A DNA stretch of 64,000 nt from Lacrimispora indolis DSM 755 (GTDB taxonomy: Bacteria > Bacillota > Clostridia > Lachnospirales > Lachnospiraceae): contig NZ_AZUI01000001.1 of the NCBI RefSeq assembly GCF_000526995.1, positions 5,560,001 through 5,624,000 on the forward strand, given 5' to 3'. Below the pieces are notes generated by a model. The model saw nothing but the letters and a program-made list of their open reading frames with translations. It was not told where the DNA came from and did no database searches. Below are positions 42,138 through 50,858 of the stretch, piece by piece (the first letter of the stretch is position 1; each line of letters starts with the position of its first letter). The position numbers were made by a program, and so were the translations under genes.

Positions 42138-43058
42138 TTAAGCAGAAGAAACGACAAAGGTTACAGCCGAAAGAAGGAAAAACAGGATCATTCCAAGGTT
42201 TACAAACAGCGTTTTAAAGGAACCTTTGCCCCAGGTTTCCATAAGCCCCGGATGAAACACCAGCTTTCTCCGGCTGATAAAAAGCAAAATGATTCCTGCA
42301 AAAACTGCCCCAAGCATGAATATGGAGTAGCCCACAGCAAGCAGTGGATTATCTCCAATGTGAAGGGCCGCAATGGAGCCGAGAAAATTGATTATCATGT
42401 GAAAAATTATGGTATAACGAAGCTTTCCCGTCTGAATATAAATATAGGCAAACACAAGACCAATGCCAAAGGCATAGAAGAACTGGTAGAAATTTCCGTG
42501 GCTTAAACCAAAGACAACACTGGATACCAGGATCGCCGCCTTATCTCCATACAGCCGGATCCGGTCGACCAGGACCTTGCGAAACAGGATCTCCTCAAAA
42601 ACAGGGGCCATTATCACCATTGTGACAAAAATCGCCCAGGTACTCAAATCCTTTATCACTTCCTCTACCGGATTAATCATAGGCCTTCCCAAAAGGGCGC
42701 TGACAAGGCTCATAAGAGCCTGACCAATAAGATTCCCCAAAAACAGGGCACTCATACAGATCAAAAATCCGGAAACAAGCATTCCTGCCCCGGCCTTTTT
42801 CCCTCTGGGCCTGCATAAAACCGGCATATCCTTCACAATGAGATAGACGATAATTCCCCCGACAACGTAATTAGCCAGAGAAACAACCACCATATACCAG
42901 TTCCCAAAGGTTATTTCCATTCCGAACCGGGACAGGGCAAGGGCGATGACTCCCACCTCAAGCTGTATAATAATCGTCACAAGAAGGAATGCTCCATATC
43001 CGATTCCCACTCTTGAAAACGCTTTCCATGCACTTCTTCTGTCTTCCACTATTTTCAT
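42138..43058 (-). CDS. CPBP-family intramembrane metalloprotease (CAAX protease-like)
   Basis: About 306 residues with eight or so helices. Family motifs: motif 1 EEILFRKVLVDRI (E-E-x3-R), motif 2 VFGLSHGNFYQFFYAFGIGL with His, and motif 3 HMIINFLG with His-x3-Asn. Members process prenylated or membrane proteins or give bacteriocin self-immunity; the substrate here is unknown. The ATG at 43058 sits only 1 nt after GGAGG, so translation may begin at the GTG three codons later (43049), about 10 nt from the site. TTGCGC-17-TAAACT just upstream is a possible own promoter. Confidence 0.85.
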   Translation of the reverse strand: MKIVEDRRSAWKAFSRVGIGYGAFLLVTIIIQLEVGVIALALSRFGMEITFGNWYMVVVSLANYVVGGIIVYLIVKDMPVLCRPRGKKAGAGMLVSGFLICMSALFLGNLIGQALMSLVSALLGRPMINPVEEVIKDLSTWAIFVTMVIMAPVFEEILFRKVLVDRIRLYGDKAAILVSSVVFGLSHGNFYQFFYAFGIGLVFAYIYIQTGKLRYTIIFHMIINFLGSIAALHIGDNPLLAVGYSIFMLGAVFAGIILLFISRRKLVFHPGLMETWGKGSFKTLFVNLGMILFFLLSAVTFVVSSA

Positions 43059-43173
43059 ACCTCCTGCCAGTTGGTATCAGTTTATCACAGATCAGAGAAA
43101 AGCGCAATTATTCCACGATGGGCAGCCTGCAAAGCCTGATTTAACCAAAGAGGCGGAATTGAGGTTACAGTCC

Positions 43174-43911
43174 TTATTGACTCTTCATCCTGGCACAATG
43201 CCCGTTAAAAAAAGAAAACAGCCGGTTCATGGCGGGAACAGAATCAATTAAGTTTTCAGGATGCCATTGAATCCCCATAATAAGCCCCTCTTTATCCTCC
43301 AAAGCCTCTATCACTCCATCGGATGCATAAGCAGATGCCTTAAGCCCGCGTCCCAGCTTTTTCACTGCCTGATGGTGCATGGAGTTGGTTTCCAGCGTTC
43401 CTGCCCCCAGTACGGAGGCAAGCCTTGTTTCTTCTAAAACCTCCACGCGATGGGTCAGATAGCTTCTTTTCCGTTTCTGCATATGCTGCAGGCTTTCTTT
43501 CTCCCGCAGAGAAATATCCTGATAAAGGCTTCCTCCCATAAGAACATTTAAGAACTGATGCCCTTTGCATATCCCAAGCATGGGAATGCTCCGGGTTATG
43601 GCATACTGCCCCGCCCGAAAAAGAGCTTCGTCGATTTCCGGCCGGATTTCCCCCAAAACAGGCAGAGGTTCCTCCCCATAATACCATGGGTGAATATCTT
43701 CCCCTCCGGGAAACAGCAGGCCGTCGCAAAATGCCATTGCCTCTTCCGGTCCGGCCAGAATCCCGGTTGCCGGTATGACAACCGGAATGCCTCCGTTTCT
43801 GAGTACTGCTTCCACGTAGGCGGTATTGGCATAAACCCGTTCCATGCTGTTGAATATTCCCACTTCTGTCATAAATGTATTGCCCATAATACCGATCACA
43901 GGTTTTTTCAA
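43174..43911 (-). CDS. Peptidase C26 / gamma-glutamyl hydrolase-like class I amidotransferase
   Basis: A 245-residue protein with the triad Cys115 (MLGICKGHQFLNV), His and Glu in GIQWHPEN (about 216-218), the oxyanion Gly-rich GLLFPGGEDIHP, and NSMHHQAVKKLG. It matches PuuD-type gamma-glutamyl-GABA hydrolases, which cleave gamma-glutamyl amide bonds. The start is TTG at 43911 with AAGGAG 8 nt upstream; no ATG fits. It lies 21 nt after the M42 peptidase gene at the end of the opp operon, suggesting a role in digesting imported peptides. Confidence 0.87.
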   Translation of the reverse strand: MKKPVIGIMGNTFMTEVGIFNSMERVYANTAYVEAVLRNGGIPVVIPATGILAGPEEAMAFCDGLLFPGGEDIHPWYYGEEPLPVLGEIRPEIDEALFRAGQYAITRSIPMLGICKGHQFLNVLMGGSLYQDISLREKESLQHMQKRKRSYLTHRVEVLEETRLASVLGAGTLETNSMHHQAVKKLGRGLKASAYASDGVIEALEDKEGLIMGIQWHPENLIDSVPAMNRLFSFFNGHCARMKSQ

Positions 43912-43932
43912 GTCACCACTCCTTTTATGGTT

Positions 43933-45021
43933 TTACAGCAGATCCTGGCGGCAGATATGGCGGATCGCAGAAAGATCCAGCCTTCGGATCACTTCGGCTG
44001 CCAACTGGCAGGCCGCTTCCAAATCCGCTTTTGCACAGAAATTATAATGGGAATGAACGTATCTGGTGGGGACGCCAAGCACTAGTACCGGAACCGCCTT
44101 CCCCGTCAGACTGAGTTTTCCTGCATTGGTGCTTCCTCCCCTGCGGACAGCTTCCTGGTATTTGATTCCCAGGCTTTGGGCTGTTTCTATGGCATACTCC
44201 ACAAAGGCAGGATTGGAAATATAGCTCTTATCCATTCGGCGGATCTGCACGCCTCCCTTCATTTTCCCCTGAGTGACAGCCGCATCAAAGAAGAAATCAT
44301 CCGAGGGAGAGCCCTCAAAAACAATGGCCAGATCCGGCTTTACAATCTGGCTTGTGACAGTGGCTCCCCTCATTCCCACTTCCTCCTGGGAGGCGAAGGC
44401 TCCTACGACATTCACAAAAAGATCCTTTCTCTCCTCATATAACTTGTTCATGGTTTCAATAATGCAAGCACAGCCGGCCCGGTTGTCAAAAGCTTTACCA
44501 AAGCAGATCCCATGGTCCTTGTCGTAAGAAAAGGACACATCGGGAACCATGGGATCACCCACAGATATGCCAAAATCCTCTTCCGCCTCTTTCCGGCTGC
44601 AGGCTCCTATGTCCACATATATACTTTCTATGTCAAGGCTCTGGGAACTGCGTTCCTCGTCGTTCATGAAATGAACGGGCTTTGAGGTGATAATGCCCTT
44701 TATAAGCCTTCCGTCCCTGGTCTTCACAAGCACGGAATGAGCCGGGACATTGGTAAGATGGAATCCTCCCAGCATCAGGATCCCCAGACAGCCGTTGCTG
44801 TGTATGCATTGCACCATAAAACCGCATTCATCCAGATGAGCATCCAGCTGAATCACTGGCTTTCCTGACTCCGCCTCAGGCATGCAGGCATACAAATTGT
44901 TCATCGCGTCGTTTTCAACCTGATATCTGCCTAAATACCCTGCCGCCGTCCGCACCACATCTTCTTCAAAGCCGCTTGGACCAAAGGCATTTGACAGTCT
45001 GCCTAACATTTCCATATCCAT
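43933..45021 (-). CDS. M42-family metallo-aminopeptidase
   Basis: A 362-residue cytoplasmic co-catalytic zinc aminopeptidase (FrvX/PepA-glutamyl type). Metal and catalytic residues: QLDAHLDECG (His, Asp), FGKAFDNRAGCA (bridging Asp), ASQEEVGMRGA (catalytic Glu pair), VFEGSP (Asp/Glu position) and YVHSHYNF (final His). GGAGAAAA lies upstream of the ATG. It follows oppF by 27 nt, so it should trim peptides brought in by the transporter. Confidence 0.9.
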   Translation of the reverse strand: MDMEMLGRLSNAFGPSGFEEDVVRTAAGYLGRYQVENDAMNNLYACMPEAESGKPVIQLDAHLDECGFMVQCIHSNGCLGILMLGGFHLTNVPAHSVLVKTRDGRLIKGIITSKPVHFMNDEERSSQSLDIESIYVDIGACSRKEAEEDFGISVGDPMVPDVSFSYDKDHGICFGKAFDNRAGCACIIETMNKLYEERKDLFVNVVGAFASQEEVGMRGATVTSQIVKPDLAIVFEGSPSDDFFFDAAVTQGKMKGGVQIRRMDKSYISNPAFVEYAIETAQSLGIKYQEAVRRGGSTNAGKLSLTGKAVPVLVLGVPTRYVHSHYNFCAKADLEAACQLAAEVIRRLDLSAIRHICRQDLL

Positions 45022-45048
45022 AATTATTTTCTCCTCTTAACTCTGTTA

Positions 45049-46035
45049 TCATTTTTTACCGGTTTTATCATCATATAAATGGCAGTAAACGTAATGATCC
45101 TCATCCGCCTGATACCGGTCCGGCGCTTTCATGCTGCAGATACTCATGCACTTTGGACAACGGGTATGAAATTTGCAGCCGTCAGGCGGATTTAAAGCGG
45201 AGGGAATGCTCCCTTCCAGAATGATACGTTCCCGTTTCACTTCCGGATCAGGAACCGGTACTGCCGATAAAAGCGCCTGTGTATAGGGATGGAGGGGATG
45301 TTTATAAAGCTTCTCTTTGACTCCTGCCTCCACGAAATTTCCAAGATACATGACCCCTACCCGATCACTGATGTGTTCCACTACATTTAAGTCATGGGCC
45401 ACAAAAATATAAGTAAGGGAAAATTCCTTTTTTAACTGGTTTAATAAGTTTAACACCTGAGCCTGGATTGATACATCCAGGGCTGATACCGGCTCATCAG
45501 CGATGATAAGCCTGGGTTCTACCGCCAGGGCCCTTGCGATGCCGATCCTCTGCCGCTGTCCGCCGGAAAACTCATGGGGATACCGGTTTGCATGGTAATC
45601 ATCCAGCCCTACCTTCCGCAAAAGGCCCAGGACCCTATCCTTCCGCTCTTCCTTTGACGACGTCAGCCCGTGAATGACCAGAGGCTCCGCAATGATATCA
45701 AACACCGACATCCTTGGATTCAATGAGGCATAAGGATCCTGAAATACCATCTGGACCTTTTTACGCACCGGACGCATCTGCCTGCTGTTATAGCCGGAAA
45801 TATTTTCTCCGTCAAGAATAATCTCACCGGAGGTCGGTTCTTCCAGCATGCAGATCCCTCTCCCCAGAGTGGACTTTCCGCAGCCGGATTCTCCCACGAT
45901 GCCGAATACCTCCCCCGTTTTTGCCTCAAAGGAAACTCCATCCACAGCCTTTACATACTCGGTTTTTCCGAATTTGCGGCCGGAAACGGGATAATAAATC
46001 TTCATATCCTTAACAGTTAAGAGGTTTTCCGTCAT
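45049..46035 (-). CDS. oppF: Oligo/dipeptide ABC transporter ATPase (OppF type)
   Basis: A 328-residue ATPase. Walker [13 protein letters not shown] (about 44-55), [15 protein letters not shown] (quoted as [13 protein letters not shown]), signature [16 protein letters not shown], Walker [13 protein letters not shown], switch VAHDL. A C-terminal oligopeptide-type extension has cysteines at [10 protein letters not shown] (possible Fe-S or Zn site). The start overlaps the oppD stop as ATGA. It partners with the other Opp subunits in the operon. Confidence 0.93.
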   Translation of the reverse strand: MTENLLTVKDMKIYYPVSGRKFGKTEYVKAVDGVSFEAKTGEVFGIVGESGCGKSTLGRGICMLEEPTSGEIILDGENISGYNSRQMRPVRKKVQMVFQDPYASLNPRMSVFDIIAEPLVIHGLTSSKEERKDRVLGLLRKVGLDDYHANRYPHEFSGGQRQRIGIARALAVEPRLIIADEPVSALDVSIQAQVLNLLNQLKKEFSLTYIFVAHDLNVVEHISDRVGVMYLGNFVEAGVKEKLYKHPLHPYTQALLSAVPVPDPEVKRERIILEGSIPSALNPPDGCKFHTRCPKCMSICSMKAPDRYQADEDHYVYCHLYDDKTGKK

Positions 46036-47027
46036 TTGTCCTCACCACCCTTCCCTTCACAAAGCCAGCAGCGGCTCACATGGCCTCCGCCCATTAAAAA
46101 AAATCCCGGTTCCTCTTTCCTGCACCTGTCAAAGGCCTGGGAACACCGCGGCGCAAACTTGCACCCCTCAGGCATGAACCTGGGATTTGGAACATTGCCG
46201 GGGATGGATTCCAGCTCGTCAACCGAAACCCCCAGCTTTGGTATGGAAGCCAGAAGCCCTCTGGTATATGGATGGGCAGGTGCTGCAAAAATTGATCTTA
46301 CATCCCCCTTTTCCACCACCCGTCCGCAGTACATGACCGCCACTTCGTCACAGGTCTCCGCCACCACGCCTAAATCATGGGTAATAAACAGGATAGAGGT
46401 TCCGGTTTCCTTTTTTAAGTTGTTCATCAGATCCAGAATCTGGGCCTGTATCGTTACATCAAGAGCTGTGGTGGGTTCATCGGCAATCAGCACCTGAGGC
46501 TTGCAGACGAGAGCCATAGCAATCATGACCCGTTGGCGCTGCCCTCCGGAAAGCTGGAACGGATATTCCTTCATCATCCGCTCTACTCTTGGAACACCGG
46601 TCGTACGAAGCATATCCTCTGCCTTTTTATAAGCCTCCTTCCTGGAAATATTCTCATGCTGAAGCACGCATTCCGTCAACTGTCTTCCGATTTTCATAAC
46701 CGGATTTAGGCTGGTCATTGGCTCCTGGAAGATCATGGAGATCTTGCCTCCTCTTAATTTCCTTCTTTCTTCTTCTTTGATCCGTACGATATCCCTGCCG
46801 TCGAGAATGATATCTCCTCCAACAATCCGGCCTCTGGTTCCCATTAATAAGCCCATGACAGACAGAGCGGTAACGCTTTTACCGCTTCCAGATTCACCTA
46901 CGATCCCTAAGGTAGCACCTTCCTTCAGTTCAATGTCTACGCCATCCACGGATTTTATGATTCCGCTGTCAATATAAAAGTAAGTATGAAGATTCTTAAT
47001 TTCAAGTATGTTTCTCTTTTCTTCCAT
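46032..47027 (-). CDS. oppD: Oligo/dipeptide ABC transporter ATPase (OppD type)
   Basis: A 331-residue ATPase. Walker [28 protein letters not shown], signature [15 protein letters not shown], Walker [12 protein letters not shown], switch ITHDLGV. The C-terminal extension has [14 protein letters not shown] with conserved cysteines. GGAGGCGG precedes the ATG. It forms the nucleotide-binding pair with OppF. Confidence 0.93.
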   Translation of the reverse strand: MEEKRNILEIKNLHTYFYIDSGIIKSVDGVDIELKEGATLGIVGESGSGKSVTALSVMGLLMGTRGRIVGGDIILDGRDIVRIKEEERRKLRGGKISMIFQEPMTSLNPVMKIGRQLTECVLQHENISRKEAYKKAEDMLRTTGVPRVERMMKEYPFQLSGGQRQRVMIAMALVCKPQVLIADEPTTALDVTIQAQILDLMNNLKKETGTSILFITHDLGVVAETCDEVAVMYCGRVVEKGDVRSIFAAPAHPYTRGLLASIPKLGVSVDELESIPGNVPNPRFMPEGCKFAPRCSQAFDRCRKEEPGFFLMGGGHVSRCWLCEGKGGEDK

Positions 47028-47045
47028 ATGGTTACCGCCTCCTTA

Positions 47046-47924
47046 TTAATCCGTAAGCTTGGGGTCCAGGGCATCACGCAGACCGTCACCGAGAATGTTA
47101 AAGCTCAGGACCGTAAGAAAGATGGCAAGGCCGGGAAACAGAGTCGTGTGGACACTGGTCATCATATAGGTTCTTCCATTGGACAGAAGCAAGCCCCACT
47201 CGGGCGTGGGCGGCTGGGCTCCCATGCCCAGAAAGCTTAAGCTGGAGGCTGTCAGAATGGAGGAACCAATGGACATGGTATACTGCACGATAATGTCCGG
47301 CACCGCTCCCGGCAGAATATGCTTGAACAGGATCCTGGCATCCGAAGCCCCCAGATTTCTGGCCGCATGGACAAACACCATATTTTTAAGAGACAGCGTC
47401 CTTCCTCTTACAAGCCTTGCAAAAGTGGGAGTGGAAAATACCGCCACAGCAATGACCACATTATACAGGCCGCTGCCAAGAATTGCCACAATGGCAATCG
47501 CCAGAATGATCCCGGGAAATGCAAACAGGGTATCGCAAACCCTCATGATTACGGAATCAATCATACCGCCGTAATAACCTCCCATAAGGCCTAAAATGGT
47601 ACCGCACACCGCTCCCGCCGTAACCGCAAGCAGGCCGATGGAAAGTGAGATCCTGGCTCCGCATAAAATCCTGGAAAACAGATCTCTGCCAAATTCATCG
47701 GTTCCGAAAAAGTGAGCCGGGCCGGGCCCCTCAAGAATGGAAGAATAATCATATTCATTGATGCCGTAAGGCGCCAGAACCGGTCCCACCAGAGCGAGTA
47801 TTGCCAGGAACAGCACAAATACCAGCGCCGTAACCGCATTTTTCTGCCTTCTGAACTTTCGCACCATCTCAGATACAGGAGTTTTTATATCTGATCCTTT
47901 TTTTATTTCCTTTTTTTCAGCCAT
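47046..47924 (-). CDS. oppC: Peptide ABC transporter permease (OppC type)
   Basis: A 292-residue membrane protein: a short cytoplasmic head, first helix at about 32-52 (AVTALVFVLFLAILALVGPVL), the GTDEFGRDLFSRILCGARISL motif typical of OppC, and the EAA-like cytoplasmic loop VHAARNLGASDARILFKHILP. It ends with GDGLRDALDPKL. It pairs with OppB. Confidence 0.93.
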   Translation of the reverse strand: MAEKKEIKKGSDIKTPVSEMVRKFRRQKNAVTALVFVLFLAILALVGPVLAPYGINEYDYSSILEGPGPAHFFGTDEFGRDLFSRILCGARISLSIGLLAVTAGAVCGTILGLMGGYYGGMIDSVIMRVCDTLFAFPGIILAIAIVAILGSGLYNVVIAVAVFSTPTFARLVRGRTLSLKNMVFVHAARNLGASDARILFKHILPGAVPDIIVQYTMSIGSSILTASSLSFLGMGAQPPTPEWGLLLSNGRTYMMTSVHTTLFPGLAIFLTVLSFNILGDGLRDALDPKLTD

Positions 47925-47939
47925 ACGATGGAACCTCCC

Positions 47940-48860
47940 TTAACCAAGCTTGATTTCCGGGTTGAGGATTGCATAAAGGATATCTACAACCAGGTTGATG
48001 ATGATAAACTGCAAAGAAAAAATAAGGATCAGTGACTGAATGGCCGGATAATCCCGGTAGTTGACCGATTCAATGAGAAGGGATCCAAGACCCGGATAAG
48101 CGAATACCGCTTCCGTAACCACAGATCCTCCAAGAAGATAACCAAACTGAAGCCCCACCACCGTAACCACTGATATCATGGAATTGCGAAAGGCATGTCT
48201 CCAGGTTACGGCCTTTTCCTTAAGTCCCTTTGCCCTGGCTGTCCGTATATAATCCTCTTTCAGAACCTCTATGACAGAGGATCTTGTGAACCTTGCGATC
48301 ACTGCCGCTATGCTGATGCCCAAGGTGATGGAGGGAAGGACCAGATTCTTAAACTTTCCTGCTCCTGTTGTGGGAAACCAGCGGAGCTTTACGGCAAATA
48401 TCATGATCAGAAGAAATCCCACCCAGAATGCAGGAAGTGAAATACCTGAAACCGCTACGGTCATACCCGTATAGTCCTGCCATTTTCCCCTGTTTTTTCC
48501 GGACCATACGCCAAAAAACACACCGGCCAGGGTACTCCAGATAAGACTTGTTGCAGTAAGGACAAGGGTATTCCAATATCTGGCCCCTATTTCAACTGAA
48601 ACCGGACGTTTGGTACGCAGAGAATTCCCCAGATCCCCTTTTAAAAGTCCTCCGATATACCGGATATACTGAACTGCTATGGGCCTGTCAAGGCCAAGCT
48701 GGACCCTGACGGCCTCCACATCCTGCTGGGTGGCCTGCTCCCCCGCCACCAGCCTTGCAGGATCACCGGGAATCATCCTTACAAAGAAAAAAACAAAGGT
48801 TATTACAATGATCAGCGTGGGGATCGTTCCCAGCACGCGCCGGTATGTAAACTTGAGCAT
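47940..48860 (-). CDS. oppB: Peptide ABC transporter permease (OppB type)
   Basis: About 306 residues from ATG 48860 (AGGAG 9 nt upstream; the in-frame ATG at 48869 is directly against that site). Helix 1 is TIPTLIIVITFVFFFVRMIPGDPA, then QLGLDRPIAVQYIRYIGGLLKGDLGNS, the usual OppB motif (quoted as LGLDRPIAVQYIRYIGG). The EAA loop is YIRTARAKGLKEKAVTWRHA. It ends DILYAILNPEIKLG. Confidence 0.92.
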   Translation of the reverse strand: MLKFTYRRVLGTIPTLIIVITFVFFFVRMIPGDPARLVAGEQATQQDVEAVRVQLGLDRPIAVQYIRYIGGLLKGDLGNSLRTKRPVSVEIGARYWNTLVLTATSLIWSTLAGVFFGVWSGKNRGKWQDYTGMTVAVSGISLPAFWVGFLLIMIFAVKLRWFPTTGAGKFKNLVLPSITLGISIAAVIARFTRSSVIEVLKEDYIRTARAKGLKEKAVTWRHAFRNSMISVVTVVGLQFGYLLGGSVVTEAVFAYPGLGSLLIESVNYRDYPAIQSLILIFSLQFIIINLVVDILYAILNPEIKLG

Positions 48861-48890
48861 CCTTCTCATCTCCTATGATTCTATGGGGCA

Positions 48891-48932
48891 ATGCGGCAAA
48901 GGTGCCCTGGTAACAAGACACCCCCGCCGCAT
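48891..48932 (-). other. Hairpin between the SBP gene and oppB
   Basis: ATGCGGC (48891-48897) pairs with GCCGCAT (48926-48932), with additional GGTG/CACC pairing inside. There is no T run. Such hairpins after binding-protein genes usually protect the upstream mRNA and lower downstream expression. Confidence 0.55.
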
Positions 48933-48950
48933 CAATGATTCCACATCCAT

Positions 48951-50624
48951 TTATTTGGTCATTTTAGCATTCTTCATGTTAATGGCGCCATCGGGATAGA
49001 TCTTTACTCCTGACAGCTTACTGCCGGTCACCCATGTATTGTAATCCAGCGAAACACATACCAGGGGCACATCCTCCCAGATAATATCCTGCGCTTTTGC
49101 ATAAGCCTCTCTTCGGACCGAATCATCCGCACTCTGAAGACCTGCCTTTATGCACTCTTCCAATTCCTCATTTTCGTAATAACACATGTTATAGCTCATG
49201 GGCGGCTGTGATTCCCTGGCAAGCAAAGGCCTGATTCCCCAGTCAGCATCACCGGTGGAAGGAGACCAGCCGGATAAATAACACTCAACCTCTACCTCTG
49301 AGCCCGGGCCGGTAGCCCCCTGAACCTTTTCATTTACAATGGCGCTTTCCATACCGTTCAATTCCAGATTGATGCCGGCCTCAGCCAGCTGCTGCTTGTA
49401 AAACTCAGCCTTTTTCTGGTTGGCGGAAGTATTCTGATACATGAGAGTGGTTGTAAAGCCATCGGGATATCCGGCTTCTGCCAGAAGTTCTTTTGCCTTT
49501 GCCGGATCATAGGCAAGGGGATCATTTCCCTTGTAATATTGTACTGCCGGACCAATGATAGACGTAGCCGGCGTTCCCAACCCATTCATAACGACCTGGA
49601 CATAAGCTTCCTTATTGATAGCATAGCTGACTGCCCTGCGCACCCTTACGTCATTGAAGGGAGCTTTTTGGTTGTTCATCATGAAATACCATACCACAAT
49701 GCCCTCTCCCTGATTTACCGTCACATTGGAGTCTGTCTTCAGCGCCTCAACGCTTTCCGTGGGAGCCGGCCATATGATCTGTGCATCTCCGGACTGGATC
49801 ATAGCCACACGGGTCGCATCCTCTCCCACGGGTTTAAAGGTAATGGTTTTAAAGCCGGCATCCCGGTCTGCCAGCGCTGTTCCTCCGCTGATATCCGGAT
49901 CATAACCCCACCAGTCCTTATTCAGCTCCAGCGTCAGGTGATCACCTGCCACCCATTCCACAAATTTATATTGTCCAGTGCCTACGGGAGCCTGGGCGCA
50001 AACTTGCGGCCCCGCTTCGATCTGTTTGGGGCTCATGATCACACAGGCCGGATGAGCCAGGTTATTGATAAATGCGCCGAAAGGTGATGTTAAGGTTACC
50101 TTAATGGTATAGTCATCGACCTTATCCACATGATCCAGGGTATTGCATAAAAATGTGGTGCGCTTTAGCCCAAGCGTCTTATCGCCCCACTTCGTAAAGT
50201 TTGCAATGGCTGCCTCCGCATTCCATGGAGCTCCATCCGTAAAAGAAATTCCCTCCCTCAACGTGATTGTAAACTCGGTGGCATCCTCATTGGCCTCGTA
50301 GCCAGTGGCAAGCATGGGATAAATTTTCATTTCATCATCAAAGCCAAACAAGCCGTCCATCATCATACGCTGAATGCCGCCGGAAAGGGTATCACTGGTA
50401 TCCATAGGATCCATAGTTGTAAAATCAACTCTCACCGCAGCGGTGACGTCCATGTCCTGAGAAACCGAATCTCCCTCTGCCCCGGCCGTAGTCTCCGCAG
50501 CTTCGGAAGCAGATGTTCCGCCAGATTCTTTCTGCGTTCCTGATGAAGAACCGCAAGCCGTAAGCAATGTCATTGATGCAGTGAGCATTGCCGCTGTCCA
50601 CAACGTTAACCATCCTCTTTTCAT
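48951..50624 (-). CDS. Peptide ABC transporter substrate-binding lipoprotein (family 5)
   Basis: A 557-residue SBP_bac_5 protein. The signal peptide has a lipobox L-T-A-C-G (Cys24), followed by a Ser/Gly/Ala/Glu linker. Family motifs are DVTAAVRVDFTTMDPMDTSD (N-terminal), TLREGISFTDGAPWNAEAAI, and RVRRAVSYAINKEAYV with the downstream LLAEAGYPDGF. GAGGAGG precedes the ATG. It is the first gene of the opp operon and defines its ligand, most likely di- or oligopeptides; nickel or glycosides cannot be excluded from sequence. Confidence 0.92.
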   Translation of the reverse strand: MKRGWLTLWTAAMLTASMTLLTACGSSSGTQKESGGTSASEAAETTAGAEGDSVSQDMDVTAAVRVDFTTMDPMDTSDTLSGGIQRMMMDGLFGFDDEMKIYPMLATGYEANEDATEFTITLREGISFTDGAPWNAEAAIANFTKWGDKTLGLKRTTFLCNTLDHVDKVDDYTIKVTLTSPFGAFINNLAHPACVIMSPKQIEAGPQVCAQAPVGTGQYKFVEWVAGDHLTLELNKDWWGYDPDISGGTALADRDAGFKTITFKPVGEDATRVAMIQSGDAQIIWPAPTESVEALKTDSNVTVNQGEGIVVWYFMMNNQKAPFNDVRVRRAVSYAINKEAYVQVVMNGLGTPATSIIGPAVQYYKGNDPLAYDPAKAKELLAEAGYPDGFTTTLMYQNTSANQKKAEFYKQQLAEAGINLELNGMESAIVNEKVQGATGPGSEVEVECYLSGWSPSTGDADWGIRPLLARESQPPMSYNMCYYENEELEECIKAGLQSADDSVRREAYAKAQDIIWEDVPLVCVSLDYNTWVTGSKLSGVKIYPDGAINMKNAKMTK

Positions 50625-50707
50625 AGCATTTCCTCCTCATTTTTCTGGTTATACAAAAAGAGCAAGGCAAGCCCCTGAACCGGTAAGCTTCCTTGCTTTT
50701 AAGCCAT

Positions 50708-50742
50708 TTTATACGCAGCGTTTCTGATTTGTCAAACAAATC
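50708..50742 (-). promoter_or_regulatory. Promoter and candidate operator of the opp operon
   Basis: On the minus strand TTGACA (50735-50730), 16 bp, TATAAA (50713-50708). An inverted repeat GATTTGT-CAA-ACAAATC (50726-50742) covers the -35 and is a plausible regulator site. Confidence 0.65.
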
Positions 50743-50795
50743 TCCGGCAGCAAATACCTCCTCTCTGTAAAAATTAAGATTCTGAATCTTTTAGG

Positions 50796-50830
50796 TTGTT
50801 TTAAGGGGGCATTATTGATATAATATGCCC
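50796..50830 (+). promoter_or_regulatory. Promoter of the degenerate NtrC-like regulator gene
   Basis: TTGTTT (50796-50801), 17 bp, TATAAT (50819-50824). A dyad GGGCAT (50807-50812) and ATGCCC (50825-50830) brackets the -10 and could mediate autoregulation. Confidence 0.6.
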
Positions 50831-50858
50831 AATAACTTTATGAGGAGGTAGGAAAACG

